A stretch of DNA of 64,000 bases from Prosapia bicincta (GCA_036971475.1 JBAIZL010000028.1:310001-374000), one strand, 5' to 3'. Positions 1 through 11,194 are shown, counted from the stretch's first letter. Program-made: numbers and translations. The notes: generated by a model from the sequence alone, not told the origin.

Positions 1-133
1 ATCCTTTTTTGTAATGATCATAATTGTTAGTATATTTAAAAATAATTGGTACATTTATCATCTCTTTCAATTTAAAATTCATGGTATTAAAACCACACGC
101 ATGCAATAAAAATACATTATAATTACATTACAG

Positions 134-361
134 GTTCAGAACCATCTTCCAGTTTTGGAAAAAAATGAGTTGAATGTTGAAGAAGATATTGTGAATGTAC
201 ATAATGAACAATTACAATTGGATGAAGAGTCACAGGTGTCTAATTTTGAAATGGTAGTTTGTGATCAGGAAGTAGAAATTTCGACTGGAGTTCACCAAGA
301 AGTTGAAAATAATATAGAAAACGCACTGGACCCTGTAAAAGAAGACTTGTCTGGTGTATCG
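134..361 (+). CDS. psq-family gene, exon A (acidic region; partial gene)
   Basis: Internal coding exon of the host gene. A CAG acceptor ends at 133 and a GT donor (GTTAGT) starts at 362. The exon is 228 bases, 76 open codons, phase 0 at both ends. The peptide is rich in Glu, Asp, Asn and Val, has no recognisable fold, and looks like a flexible acidic linker. It is assigned to the psq gene because the next exon with matching phase (10750) begins in phase 0 and encodes a basic patch leading straight into the first psq motif. The start codon and any N-terminal domain lie upstream of the window. The splice sites and frame are seen directly; membership in the same transcript is inferred from phase and order. 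Confidence 0.75.
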
Positions 362-824
362 GTTAGTGTATATATTCATATATATGTCTACAGTATTATT
401 TACACATAACTATATCACATTATTCTTATATACATTCTAAATGTGGTTTGATAAGTTTGTTTGTTTGTGATTTTGTAGATAGAAGTGGTAAATTTTTTTA
501 AAGCTGTTGTATTTATAAACAGTAATATAATTTTTTTTAAATCCCAATTCCTACTTAAAACAACAAAGATAAATTTTATTTTATAATTACAATTAATATA
601 AATATGTATATTTATATGTCAGAATAACAATACTAAGTGGCAAAATAATAAGAAAATTTTCTTGCAATTTTCTATTTCCGTTTCTATGTATGGTGTTGGA
701 CTATTATTTCTGTTTGTTACTATTTATATGCTTTCTTTTTTTTTCATTGCTTGCATTGTGTTTTAGTTTCTTATATCTTTTCTTTAGCATTATCCATTTT
801 TGAAGCAAGGTTCGATACCGTTAA
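362..824. other. intron stretch, no feature recognised
   Basis: AT-rich intronic sequence following the donor at 362. I see no coding potential and no repeat shared with the rest of the window. Confidence 0.5.
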
Positions 825-1035
825 ACCTCTTCTGTTTGTTTATTTTATTCTTTTCATTCATTTTTAATCTTAGAGCGTTATTTATGATAATGTGTGGTAA
901 CCATGGTAACAATTTAAGGTTGTGCAATGGAGGTTTACAGGGCAACCAGATGGGGGCAAAACAAACTCTTATACATCTTTAAGAAGTACACCACTAGCTT
1001 TAGGAAAGTTGGTTCAGTGCCAAAGTGCTCTAGAC

Positions 1036-1958
1036 CAGTGGTTCTCAACCGGTGGTACGCGGGGACATTTCAGGTGGTACACAGTCATATATTAATAATA
1101 ACAATAAAAACTGTTACGATTCAACATTTCCGCGTTAAGAATACAATTCCTCTATCTGTGTTTTACATAGAATAGTGGCAGTTTGACGCTGACCTTGCCG
1201 CTACACAAACAACCCGAGTGACTCAATTCCTTCTCCAATGATATTTCTCTGAAGCCAGAAGTGACTGATGATATCACTAGTCATATGGAAGCCCTTAAAA
1301 CGAGTTTTGATAAATATTTTAATCAAGATTTTTCTAAATATGAGTGGATTAGAAATTCATTTTCAGGGGAATTTCCGAGTCACTCAAAGAGTGTTTCATC
1401 GACCTTACAAGTGACAGCTCAATGAAAGATTCGTTTAAAGAAAAATCTTTAATAGACTTTTGGATGGGGACAAAAACTGAATACCCATCAGAGTTCAAGC
1501 AAGCAATAATCTTTTTACTTCCATTTGTAACCTCGTACTTATGTGAATCGGGCTTTTCAGAACTGCTGTACATAAAAAAAAAAAAAAATACAGAAACCGC
1601 ATTAGTGTTGAAGAGGACTTAAGAATCAAGTTGAGTTCAATCGACCCAGATATAGAAAATTTGGTCAAGGACAAACAACAACAACGAGTCATTAAGATCT
1701 GTTTAAATTTAAATGACTATGTTCAATGAACTAATTTGAGATTGTTTTTAATGTAAGATACATTTCATTTTGTATCTAAGTAAATTCTATGTACATACAT
1801 ACAGTTGTAGAATGCATTTTTATTTTCCTAAACATGACCAAATGTAAATTATATATAATTATTTATAAAAATAAAAATATATATAAATATAAGGTGGTAC
1901 GTCAAAATATCTGAAAATTTCAAGTGGTACGTGGTTACTAAAAGGTTGAGAACCCCTG
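1036..1958 (+). mobile_element. hAT-superfamily transposon, 923 bp, degenerate
   Basis: The ends form imperfect terminal inverted repeats: CAGTGGTTCTCAACC at 1036 and GGTTGAGAACCCCTG ending at 1958 (one mismatch). They are flanked by a perfect 8-bp direct repeat CTCTAGAC (1028-1035 and 1959-1966), the usual hAT target duplication size. Subterminal GGTGGTAC motifs recur near both ends. Inside is a broken transposase remnant. The element is too short to be autonomous. Confidence 0.93.
1260..1729 (+). pseudogene. hAT transposase remnant (ZBED/dimerisation C-terminal region)
   Basis: Two frames together give the C-terminal part of a hAT transposase. One segment from the ATG at 1285 encodes a stretch ending in FPSHSKSV. 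A second frame (1422 onward) encodes SLIDFWMG, then LLPFVTSYLCESGFSELLYIK, which matches the hAT dimerisation block (LLPF..TYLCE.GFS...IK). The frame breaks at a run of 15 A's (1573-1587) and continues in another frame through a conserved tail (SVEEDLRIKLSSIDPDI) to a stop near 1729. The N-terminal BED finger and most of the catalytic core are absent. It is clearly non-functional: internal stops, frameshift, truncation. Confidence 0.88.
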
Positions 1959-2097
1959 CTCTAGACGAACATACTCAGTTCGAATCCAACCTAAACTCCT
2001 CAAATTTTTATAATTTAATTATTGAATAGATATTTGAAAAACTGTTTTAATATATATTGTCATCCACTATAGGTTAAACAAATTTATTTAAACTTGA

Positions 2098-3480
2098 TTC
2101 AATGAATAAAAACATATTTTAATTACGTAAATTATTAAAATTTGTTCAAGATATATAGTGTGAGATAATAGGTGGAATTTAATAACGATTGTGATTTTTT
2201 TTAAAGATACTATAATTTTTTTTAAATGCATTAACTTTTGGTGTAGAAGTTGCACCTAAGTTGAGGCATTTGTTTTGTTGTAAACTAAAAATAGTATGAT
2301 AGACATTATGAAATGTGACAACATGGCACATTCCTCAGTTCTCAATGCTTGATACCAAGTGCAACCATTAGCTAATCTGTTAATGGTGGTGAAAATAATG
2401 GCTTATATCGATTTATAGCAGTTGAATGCTGGTAATCTTTGTTAATTGCACTTCAAAATTTAGTTGCATTTGAAAAAAAATCAGGAATTTAGCCAGGAAA
2501 AATCAGTTCTATAATTGGAACACATATGTTAAACAGGGGCAGATAAATTTTCTAATTCAGTTCAAGTACTACAGTTTGAAAAACATACGATTTCTGAATG
2601 AATAGAAATGAAGTAAATTTAAAGCAGGGTATAGTTTAGTTAGCCTTTTTATGGCTGTCATGGCTTGGTATTTCACAAAAGAATTTAAATGATTTAGTGG
2701 TTATCAAAAAAGTCCCAAAGAAATATTGCTTTTCAACCAAGAAGACTCATAATTATGACTTCTTTAATTCAATGAAGACAAGATTAAGGCTTGGGGGGCA
2801 GTAGGAAAGGCCATTGAAACAGTTTTGTTTTTGAAATACATAGAGATTCTGTGTTTAAAAAGGCAGGAAAACTCTTAACATTCGAACTGCAGAACCAGAA
2901 GAAGGTTTACACTGTAATATTGTGCATCACACCTGATGAGGATAAGCTATTTTCTCAATATTTAAGTAAAAACAATGCCAGAAGTAAAGCTGTCCTTTGG
3001 GTTACAAATGAGAATGTAGGAAGAGGTGCGTCTAAATCAAGTTAGAAATGGATTTCTTAAAAAAAGAGTGGTTTTATTGTCACGATATTGTTCAATCATT
3101 ATATTTAACCTATATAATAGATACATTATCTTTTGGGCATCACTCCCGCTCTTCTGCACAGCATCTGGTTTAACCAATACCAGCGCTAGTTGAAGGAGCA
3201 AAACCAGGTCTACCACTGACCTTTATGTAACAGATCCGACTTGAAGACTAATAGGGGTACCAACAACCCCCCTCTCCTCAACTTCATTTTATTTCCATAT
3301 CTGAAAAATTCTATGAAAGGAAGCATGTTGAGATAATTGAGGTAATCTAAGAAGCTAGCACAGTGGCTTTGATGAACATTTCAGAAGAAGACGTCCATGG
3401 CTTATTAGATGCCTGGAAAACTCAGTGCAGCTGATGTGCCAATCCAGTATGAGTCTATTTTGAAAAATTTTGATTTACTG
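2098..3480. other. intron stretch without recognised gene
   Basis: No intact gene. Short open segments (for example 2851-3045 and an acidic stretch near 3371-3435) resemble degraded transposon coding sequence, but I cannot assign them. GC content rises locally at about 3130-3260, also suggesting old inserted DNA. Confidence 0.4.
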
Positions 3481-3489
3481 CAATTGAAT

Positions 3490-3850
3490 ATTTCCAATGA
3501 AAGGTTATAAATAATGTTAAATATTCAGATGATAATGTACTTGTCACGAATACATTGGAGGACTTAAAAGAACTTCTGAACTCTGCAGCAGACAAGAGTG
3601 GAGCGATGGGGCTCAAGTTAAACAAGGTTGTCAAGAAGACAAAGTGGATGGTGGTAAGCAGGCAACAGGAGGTGCTTGGCCGTTTAGAACATGATGGAAA
3701 AACCATAGAATGCATCCATTACAAGTATTTGGGATGGACACTCAATGAAAATTGAAATACCACACAAGAAATAAAGTTTCAAATAGAACAAGCTTGAGCC
3801 GCCTTTATCAAAATGAAGACCGTACTGGTATCCATCTACCCTTAACCTTT
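3490..3850 (+). pseudogene. non-LTR retrotransposon reverse transcriptase fragment (RTE/Jockey-like)
   Basis: Reading + strand, the translation gives a reverse transcriptase palm region. The catalytic box reads KYSDDNVLV where the family has YADD. It is followed by LEDLKELLN, GLKLN, KTKWMV and the conserved KYLGWTLNEN block, then EIKFQIEQA after a stop near 3755. These blocks keep the spacing expected of insect LINE enzymes. Stops at about 3754 and 3796 and loss of the N-terminal endonuclease make it a pseudogene. The reading resumes with the expected next block at about 8595, so the element appears to be split by the DNA in between. Confidence 0.85.
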
Positions 3851-4397
3851 ACCATCACAGGTAGGTCTAGATCCTTGTAGGTAAAGTTTGTTTTGACGTG
3901 CTGGTACCCATGCATGGTTGGTGGCAGTGAAAGCCCCATTTATTATTCAAGCAGTTTGGTGGCAACCACTGTGATAGTATTCAAGGTCTCATCTTATGAC
4001 AGTGAGGCAAGTAAATTGTTTTTCTAATATGTACCAGGTCTGTAAGGCCTACCAGTGTTTGACTTGATACTCAATGTATAGGTCTCTCAAGCCTACCTGT
4101 GTCAGGCTATTCTCTCAAACTTCTAATAATATAGGAACTGAATTATTATCATACAAATGTGAACAAAACTATTATTCAAGACCTCCCTGGAAGTTTTGTG
4201 CTATATATTGTTCTATATATTGTTTATTTTCATATTAATTTGACTATAAAGAAAAGTGCCAAGATGAAATAAAAGAAAAAAATTATTTCCGCTTCAAATC
4301 AAATTTATTTTACAAAAATTTTATTAATTTGTAATTCGTAACATGTATTTTTTTAATGTACTACCATTTTTGTGTGTTTATATTTGTCTTTTCAAGA
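3851..4397. other. intron stretch, old repeat debris
   Basis: No coding sequence seen. A motif of the form AGGTCT-n-AGGCCTACC recurs near 3865, 4046-4068, 4080-4100 and again at 8570, which may mark a low-copy repeat at the borders of the insertion that splits the LINE. Confidence 0.35.
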
Positions 4398-5330
4398 TGG
4401 AGGAACCTAGAAAATCGCGAGCTCTGTTGGTGCGAACAGCGGATCCCTACTTTCCTGAAGTGGCTTAACGACTTTTGACTGAGGATGAATATTACTTCAA
4501 ATCAGATTCAGATGATTCTGTTTATCAGTTTCTACAACAAGATAGCGAAGAAGAAATTGCTTCGAACATTTTTGATGGAGGGACACTGAAGATGAGGGTG
4601 ACGTGGGAGGGAGTGATGGGATATCGTCTCAAGAGGAAGATGTTTCAAACTATATTGGTAAAGATGGATATGTTTGGAATGCTATTGAATCTAAAACTGG
4701 GAGGACTGCTTCACATAATATACTAAAAATATCTGGATTTCCAGGTGTTTCAAAATACATTCTTTTGATGGACTTCTGACTTAAATGGATGTATAGAAAT
4801 TATTGTACGATGAAGAAATGATAGAAAACACTTTGAAATGGACTAATGTTAAACTAAAGGGGAAAACAAAATGTCACTCATGAGGATCAGAAATACTATT
4901 ATCTGAACATTAAAAAAAATGAGTTATTGGCATTTATTGGATATTAATGTTATGTGCAATTATGAAGTTGGGCAGAGAGAATATTAAATCGATATTCAGG
5001 AATGATGAGTTTAGGAGACCGATTTTTTGCTTAACTATATCTATGAATAGATTCATTGTTATCAAAACAATTACAGTGACAAAACTGAATGACTAAAAAT
5101 AGACAAGGCTGCCTATATTTCTTTTATGTTTAATCGGTTCGTGTCAAATTCTCAACTTCTTTTTTGTACCGGGGGAAACATGCACTATAGACGACACTCT
5201 ATTGCCATTTAGGTGTAACAATAGATTTGGAGTTTACATGCCCAATAAACCAGCTAAGTATGGGCTAAAGTTGATGAGGTTAGTCGATTCTCGTACCTCA
5301 TATTTGTATAACAGTTATATTTATATATAT
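4398..5330 (+). pseudogene. piggyBac-like transposase, N-terminal and middle part, degenerate
   Basis: Starting at ATG 4398, the translation in shifting frames shows an acidic N-terminus (DSDDSVYQFLQQDSEEEIA), then DGYVWN, KTGRTASHN, LLAFIGY and LGRENIKSIFRND. It ends with VPGETCTIDDTLLPFRCNNR and VYMPNKPAKYGLK followed by LVDSRTSYLYN. The last blocks are diagnostic of piggyBac transposases (the DE..vPFrGR..f..YmP.KPaKyGiK region carrying a catalytic Asp). Stops occur at 4466, 4776 and several later points. The match stops near 5320 and resumes at 6375, with another repeat between. Confidence 0.9.
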
Positions 5331-5339
5331 TTATATACA

Positions 5340-6300
5340 TTTTTTTTCTCCTAATAGCCTTATCAGACGTCTCCAATCTCTTTTCCCCTGACAGACTTAT
5401 ATAAACTATAATCACTCATATGCTCATGGAAAAAATATATATATATCTTTGATCTGTGACATCTGATTTCTACTCTGCACAATCTGTGATTACAACTTAT
5501 ATTTATTTTATTTCATTCTCTCATATTTCTTTTTGTGTTTTCTCTTTGATTGACAAAGACCACTGTGTGGTTGAAATATATCATTGGTTAAGTGCTTTTA
5601 TGTATTTCTATTTCAAGACTACAGAATGGACTCTTACCAAGGTAAGTCTGTCAGTCTCCTAGTCCAAAGAATCTAAATAATCTTTACCAACCAAAACTAA
5701 CCTAAAAATATATTTATATATATGTATGTATGTATATACATGGTAGGGTTCTGATAGAAATAGTCTCACAAAAAACGAAAGGAAAAGTTTTACCATTCCA
5801 ACACAATATATGATGAGACTTAGTAAACCAATTTACGGCTCCAACTGAAATATTACCGTTGACAACTGGTTGAATTCGCCTGAAGCTGTCCAAGAACTAA
5901 AAAACAAAAAAATAATATATGTTGGAACAGTAACAAAAAATAAAATAATAAAGTTGCTTGATGTAACCATCTTGAATTCACTGATTAAACTACAATTAAA
6001 AAGTATTTTTCAAAACGCCTTCTAATCCGTTAGAGGGTTAGCTTCATAAAAGGAACGAATGTTTTGAAACGTGTCAGCAAGTAAGCCATTACGTATTAGT
6101 TAAATACCTTTTAATTATAGTAATAAAAGAATGTTGCCACTCAAGTTTTTTATGAACTAAAGGTCAACCTTTGAATAACATATATGGGTGTTTGATGAAA
6201 AGTTGTTTTTTTCCCAGAAAGTTAAAAGCAACAAAGTTGTTAATTTGATATTGTTCATGCACCACAAAATTCACACAGATTAATAAACAAATAAACCTGA
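5340..6300 (+). repeat. interspersed repeat family R, copy 1
   Basis: Positions 5495-5708 match 9297-9510 almost perfectly, and weaker similarity continues downstream (5990-6180 versus 9750-9870). More diverged copies of the core occur at 36640-36800 and 37960-38225. The core has the pattern TGACAAAG, a short stem-loop (GACCAC / GTGGTT), then GAAATATATC. The copy interrupts the piggyBac pseudogene. The family is not identified; a Penelope-like terminal region is one possibility. Confidence 0.7.
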
Positions 6301-6374
6301 AATAATCAAGTTACTTTAGATTACTTTAGATTTTAGATGCAGTATGTATTTCTCTTACAGAAAGAGCTTCGCTC

Positions 6375-6761
6375 TTGGCGAAAAAAGCTTGGCCTTTTTT
6401 AATTTTCTCAGGGCTTTTGAATATTACCCTAGTAAATAGTTTTCTCTTACATATGAGTTTTGTATCATCAGATTTAATACCTCGATATGACTTCATCAGA
6501 AAATTTGTGTTCCGGCTGATGGAAGCTCATATTTGTGAGAGAGCTAAAAACCCACACTTCAATAAAACTCTGCAAGGAGAAATTAATACACTACTAAAAA
6601 CCCCTGGAGAAAATGCTAGAGTCAGTACCAGTGAAGTTTGTTCGGATAAAATCGATAAGAGAACGTACTGTTCCCATTGCAGTTACAAAAAAAAGCTCAA
6701 GATGACCAAACCAATTTGTTTAGAATGCTCCAGAAAGATGTGCGCCACATGTGGCAAGTGA
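6375..6761 (+). pseudogene. piggyBac-like transposase, C-terminal part (128 open codons)
   Basis: An uninterrupted frame ending at TGA 6761 encodes the end of a piggyBac transposase. WPFLIFSGLLNITLVNSF corresponds to the last catalytic helix region, followed by IPRYDFIRKFVFRLM. The Cys-rich zinc-finger-like tail has C-x2-C pairs at YCSHC, ICLEC and MCATC. It continues the pseudogene broken at 5330; family R fills the gap. The open frame has no own start and no promoter, so expression as a separate protein is unlikely. Confidence 0.9.
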
Positions 6762-6894
6762 TTAAAGAATTCTATAGTTTTTTAATACTATATAATTTTT
6801 GTTAAATTCCTTCTATTAGCTCACACTCTCCTGATATATTTATTTCTGTTACAAATTTTCAATTTGTAAGAAATACGTTTTTATTTATCCAGTC

Positions 6895-7260
6895 AAGTTC
6901 AAATACATTTTAAAAAAATCTATAGTGGATGACAATTGAACTTAATAAAGTTTTTTCAAATATTTATTCAATAATTAAGTTGTAAAAATTTGAGGGGCTA
7001 TCAGGATTCGAACTGAGAATATTCATGTACGAAATCTATCGCGTTTCGGCAGTGCACCAACTTTACAATATCTAAAAACATTTTTCTCAAAGATGTATAT
7101 GAGTTTGATTCCCCTCATCTGGTTGTCCTTGAAACCTGCATTGTAGATTTGTACAACCTTATAAACTGTTGCCATGGTTATCACATAATATCATTAATAG
7201 TACTGTAGAGTTAAAAATGAATGAAAAGAATAAAAGAAACAAACTTTTGTTTATTCATTG
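6895..7260 (-). repeat. interspersed repeat with tRNA-like segment, copy 2
   Basis: Reverse complement of the repeat at 825-2097, here without the hAT. On the minus strand it has TGGTGCACTGCC, a possible stem CGAAA/TTTCG and a B box AGTTCGAATCC (about 6997-7075). It serves as the empty-site reference for the hAT insertion in copy 1. Confidence 0.75.
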
Positions 7261-7261
7261 G

Positions 7262-7740
7262 TTGAAATTGGTCATCTCAAACAGTTTTTTTTACATAATT
7301 AATAAATTTCAATATGTGCGCCCTTAGTCGCTCGACAAATATCCAAACACTACTCAACTTCTCTCCAAACATTTGTTAACATTTCTTCGGTTATAGTTGG
7401 TTCATTAATCCTGTTTTTCAAGAGGTTCAGGTCGCAAATGTTTTGTGAATAAACAACGCTTTTGATGTACCCCCACAAGAAAAAGTTACAAGGTGTCAGG
7501 TCTGGACCCCTTGTAGGCCACACCATAGGTCCTCACTGGCCTATCCATAGATCTTCAAATTTTTTGTTCAAAATGTCCATGACCAATGCACTGAAATGTG
7601 GGGTAGCACCATCTTGTTGGAAATGAAGTTGATGAATGATTTCAGAGATACCAATATAATATCAAGAAATTTTCCTACAATCTTCCTATGAGTCACTGAA
7701 ACCGCACCATTCTTTTATAACCCCGTATTTATAATGATTT
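7262..7740 (-). pseudogene. mariner/Tc1-superfamily (IS630-like) transposase C-terminal remnant
   Basis: On the minus strand the translation reads FQQDGATPHFSALVMD (catalytic Asp block), NKKFEDLWIDRPV, a shifted form of the PDLTPLDFFLWG block, then ITEEMLTNVWREVE, CLDICRATKGAHIEIY and a stop. This order matches the DDE domain end of insect IS630-Tc1-mariner transposases. Internal stops and at least two frameshifts disable it, and the N-terminal helix-turn-helix is missing. Confidence 0.85.
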
Positions 7741-7863
7741 TTCCCTAGTTAATATAATAGACACAATGATTCTTACAGATAAAAAAAAGATTTCCTGTTT
7801 TATAATTCGTTTTTGAAAAAAATGTATCATGTAATTAACTTTTTGATAATAAGCTTTTTAAGA

Positions 7864-8280
7864 CTATCTTTTTATATATAAAAGCAAATGCAGTATCTTT
7901 TTATACATAAAAGCAAATGCAGTATCTTTTTATATATAAAAGCAAATGCAGTATCTTTTTATATATAAAAGCAAATGCAGTATCTTTTTATATATAAAAG
8001 CAAATGTAGTATCTTTTTATATATAAAAGCAAATGTAGTATCTTTTTATATATAAAAGCAAATGCAGTATCTTTTTATATATAAAAGCAAATGCAGTATC
8101 TTTTTATATATAAAAGCAAATGCAGTATCTTTTTATATATAAAAGCAAATGCAGTATCTTTTTATATATAAAAGCAAATGCAGTATCTTTTTATATATAA
8201 AAGCAAATGTAGTATCTTTTTATATATAAAAGCAAATGCAGTATCTTTTTATATATAAAAGCAAATGCAGTATCTTTTTA
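7864..8280. repeat. 29-bp minisatellite, about 14 copies
   Basis: Tandem units of TATCTTTTTATATATAAAAG plus CAAATGCAG, 29 bp each, with few variants (TATACATA once; TGTAG for TGCAG in three units). Each unit contains a near-palindrome centred on TATATA. Confidence 0.97.
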
Positions 8281-8589
8281 AAAAATTATTACTAGTAATT
8301 TTTCATAATTCACTACTGTTGGTTTGTTTATGTACTATGTAGAACCTATAGATTTTGGTTTTTGTTTATGGACATTTCTAGCTTTTATGACTTTTTTAAA
8401 ATTATATTGATGTTTATTCAACGTGAGAGTCAACTTTCACCTCCCCCCCCTCACTCCATATATGAACTAGTAATTTAAAATATCCCAAAATCAAACAATT
8501 ACAAAACCTATTGAACATAACAACTATTACACTATTAAGTTTGTAAACGGATTATCTCTGGCATAGGTCTACCAGGCCTACCTGAGACT

Positions 8590-9030
8590 GTGGCATCCAC
8601 AATGTAACTTGTGATTCGTATTCTTAGATTTCATGTGTTCAGTATACTCATGTATGGAGCTGAAACATGGACACTCACATATGCCATGTGTAGGAGTCTG
8701 GAAGTTTTCGTAACCTTCCGGGATATGCTGCATATTTTGTGGTTGAGAAAGTCTGAAACACAGCAGTACTCAATCAGCTGAACAAACAAACAGAAATCAT
8801 ACATCTTATCAAAAAGAGAAAATAGAATATTTCTGACTTATTTAATGCAGTACAAAATCTGTATCTGCATCAGCTTGTTGTACTGGCACAAGAGGTCCGA
8901 GTCGTTGCAGGACATCTTGGGTGAAGAACTTAGGACACTGGTATGGAGCCAGTACAAGGACACTTTTTTAAAGAGCGTGGATAATTGTTAACGTTTAATA
9001 GGGTATGCCACACTAAGAAGAAGAAGAATA
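8590..9030 (+). pseudogene. non-LTR retrotransposon ORF2 C-terminal remnant
   Basis: The + strand translation gives IRILRFHVFSILMYGAETWTL, the conserved block that directly follows the KYLG...KMK region in insect LINE reverse transcriptases. It is followed by SYILSKREN and a degraded tail. Several stops are present. Content and orientation fit the other half of the fragment at 3490-3850, from which it is separated by about 4.7 kb of inserted elements. Confidence 0.82.
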
Positions 9031-9296
9031 AAAGGTTACATATACTAAGACAATTGTGATGGTGGTGGTAATAATAATAAATAATAGAGATAAGACTTTG
9101 ATCGAGGGGCCTACACCTGGCATAAGGTTATCTCTAAAAAACTTGAAAATAATACGCCCTTATCAACAAAATTTTTATTTGAAAATTAAATACTTCTTGA
9201 TAAAAGTATGAATCCCTTTGTAAGCCTCATTTTTTAAAAAAATGTACACTGCATGCTTGTAAGAAAACAAAACCTAGTTTTTAATTGCTAATAGAA

Positions 9297-9870
9297 CGTT
9301 ATTTATTTTATTTCATTCTCTCATATTTCTTTTTGTGTTTTCTCTTCGATTGACAAACACCACTGTGTGGTTGAAATATATCATTGTTTAAGTGCTTTTA
9401 TGTGTTTCTATTTCAAGACTACAGTGTGGACTCTTACCAAGGTAAGTCGGTCAGTCTCCTAGTCCAAAAAATCTAAATAATCTTTACCAACCAAAACTAA
9501 CCTAAAAATATTAAATTTTTATGGTTAGAGATGTTATGTTATAGATATAATGGCTAAAGACATTTTGGCAAGCGATTCAATACGAGATATTGGACATTAA
9601 CAGTGAAAGGGATTTTGGCCGATGTACAATCAACATATATTTCATTGTTGAACTCAGTGGAATTGTAAATTATCTGATTTTAGAGGGTTTTTTAAATTGT
9701 AAAAGAAATATTTCTAAATTACGTTTTCTTTTAGCTTTAAAACGGTATCATATAATTGTTTCGAATCACGCATCAAGTAAGCCCTAAAGTATTGACTTTC
9801 TTAAGTATCTTTTAATTATAATGTATAATTTTTTGTGAATATGGTATTTATTGTAAGTCAAGGATTTTTT
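9297..9870 (+). repeat. interspersed repeat family R, copy 2
   Basis: Nearly identical to 5495-5708 over about 214 bases, then diverged similarity. It holds the same TGACAAA / stem / GAAATATATC core. An open segment at 9590-9787 within it shows no family resemblance. Confidence 0.8.
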
Positions 9871-10453
9871 TATATTTCACCTAATAATCTCCAGGCAGAT
9901 AGAGACGGGCGCCTACTAATGACAAGGCTTCAATAGTACCTGATTTTAGATTGAATTCAGAAGGTAAAATTAAACTTCAAAGGAAAATTTAATACTTTTA
10001 ACTGTTCGAATCCATTTTATATACTGGTCTTAAATTTCTAACTGGTTTCAGTTTGTTCAGAAAGACTTTAATACTCTGTGACTTTAACATTTAATTAATA
10101 TAGTTTTATAATTAGAGTGATATTAGTAAAACAAAATTGTGTTAGTATCTGAATACAACATTTTTTTTGTATTTGACCTTTGGGAATAACTTATAACTAT
10201 TTATAAAAGTTGAAATTCTAAAAATTTCTTATAAATAAATATTAATTTAAACTAATATTGACAGACATTGATTATTTATTATTGCCACTCATTTTTTAAT
10301 CCAAAAAGTCATTGAAATTTCCCTGAACATTAGAATAATACAATCTAGCCAAAACCATTGCAGACTTAGGAAAGGTAAAGCATGGTTAGTTATAAATTTA
10401 AAGTAAAAAATTTAATGTATTTGATCTTCAACATGAGGTTCATAAAAAATATA
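9871..10453. other. intron stretch, nothing recognised
   Basis: AT-rich sequence before the MITE. No coding potential or repeat structure seen. Confidence 0.45.
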
Positions 10454-10681
10454 CCGTAATACCTCGACTTACGCTACCCTGTCTTACGCGTTTCCCAAGT
10501 TAAGCAGTTCTAAATCATGCTGTCCGAGTTACGCAGAAACTGGCTTGTTGTGGAAGAAAATGCCTAAAAGAACTATTATAGGGCATAAACAGAAAATATT
10601 TCCAGATTTTAAGGCCGCCTTAATTCGACTTACATAGTTATCGCTCGGTCCCACCTATCGCGTAAGTACAGGGTATTACTG
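10454..10681. mobile_element. pogo/Tigger-like MITE, 228 bp
   Basis: Ends are inverted repeats, CCGTAATACCTCGACTTACG at 10454 and GCGTAAGTACAGGGTATTACTG ending at 10681 (imperfect), flanked by TA dinucleotides (10452-10453 and 10682-10683). Similar termini are known from pogo/Tigger elements. No transposase inside, so it would be non-autonomous. It lies 68 bp upstream of exon B. Confidence 0.82.
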
Positions 10682-10749
10682 TATTCAACACATACTAAGT
10701 ATAAAATTCTTTCTAGCACGCTTATCTAAACCTTTTTTTTTAATTTCAG

Positions 10750-10847
10750 GAAAATGATACTAATTTAGAAATAGCTTCACCAACTATTACTGACAAAATA
10801 ATAAAACGAAGAAAGAAACGAAAAGATTCTGTAAGAAAAGAATATAG
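10750..10847 (+). CDS. psq-family gene, exon B (basic patch)
   Basis: Acceptor TTTCAG ends at 10749 and donor GTAAGT starts at 10848. The exon has 98 bases; it enters in phase 0 and leaves two bases (AG) of a split codon. The peptide ends in a strongly basic run (KRRKKRKDSVRK) that fits a nuclear localisation signal. It then has KEY plus a split Ser that is completed by the first base of the exon at 37034. The join gives KEYSEEELSAAL, the start of the first psq helix-turn-helix. The 26-kb intron that follows holds the tandem retrotransposon. Confidence 0.88.
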
Positions 10848-10900
10848 GTAAGTAGATACAAACAGTGGAAATTATTTTAATAATATTTTTCATTTGAAAC

Positions 10901-10907
<7 letters not shown>

Positions 10908-10937
<30 letters not shown>
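10908..10937. repeat. (TG)n microsatellite
   Basis: About 15 TG dinucleotides in intron sequence just after exon B. Confidence 0.95.
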
Positions 10938-10938
<1 letters not shown>

Positions 10939-11194
10939 TGTGTTTTTTAAGATTGCAACACTTGTTTTCTTGTAATCACTTACACTATATGGTATTTAAT
11001 CAAGAATCTCACTTTGTGTATATACTAGTAGACTTTTGAGGACTGCATATGGGTCCTCATTTTTGATCATTAACTGAGACTAAGAGTTTCTTGTAGTTAG
11101 TTCCCAGGTGTATAGGATTTCCGTTGTTATGTGGTATGACAGCATTGTTCTGTTTTCAGATTCACTGGACTGTTGTGAAGCTTTAGCTGGTCTT

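Larger units (their letters stand above)
825..2097 (+). repeat. interspersed repeat with tRNA-like segment, copy 1 (split by hAT)
   Basis: Outside the hAT insertion, 825-1035 plus 1967-2097 match, base for base over long stretches, the reverse complement of about 6895-7260. The joined sequence contains an A-box-like TGGTTCAGTGCC (about 1010-1021) and, beyond the hAT, a B-box-like GTTCGAATCC (about 1979). Their spacing is tRNA-like once the hAT and one target duplication are removed. The tRNA-like part lies in the middle of the repeat, so a classic SINE head is not certain. It could be a composite SINE or part of another element. Confidence 0.7.

Noticed and set aside
3361..3440. Pogo/CENP-B-like acidic segment (NISEEDVHGLLDAW)
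   Set aside because: Too short and without flanking conserved blocks; could be chance.
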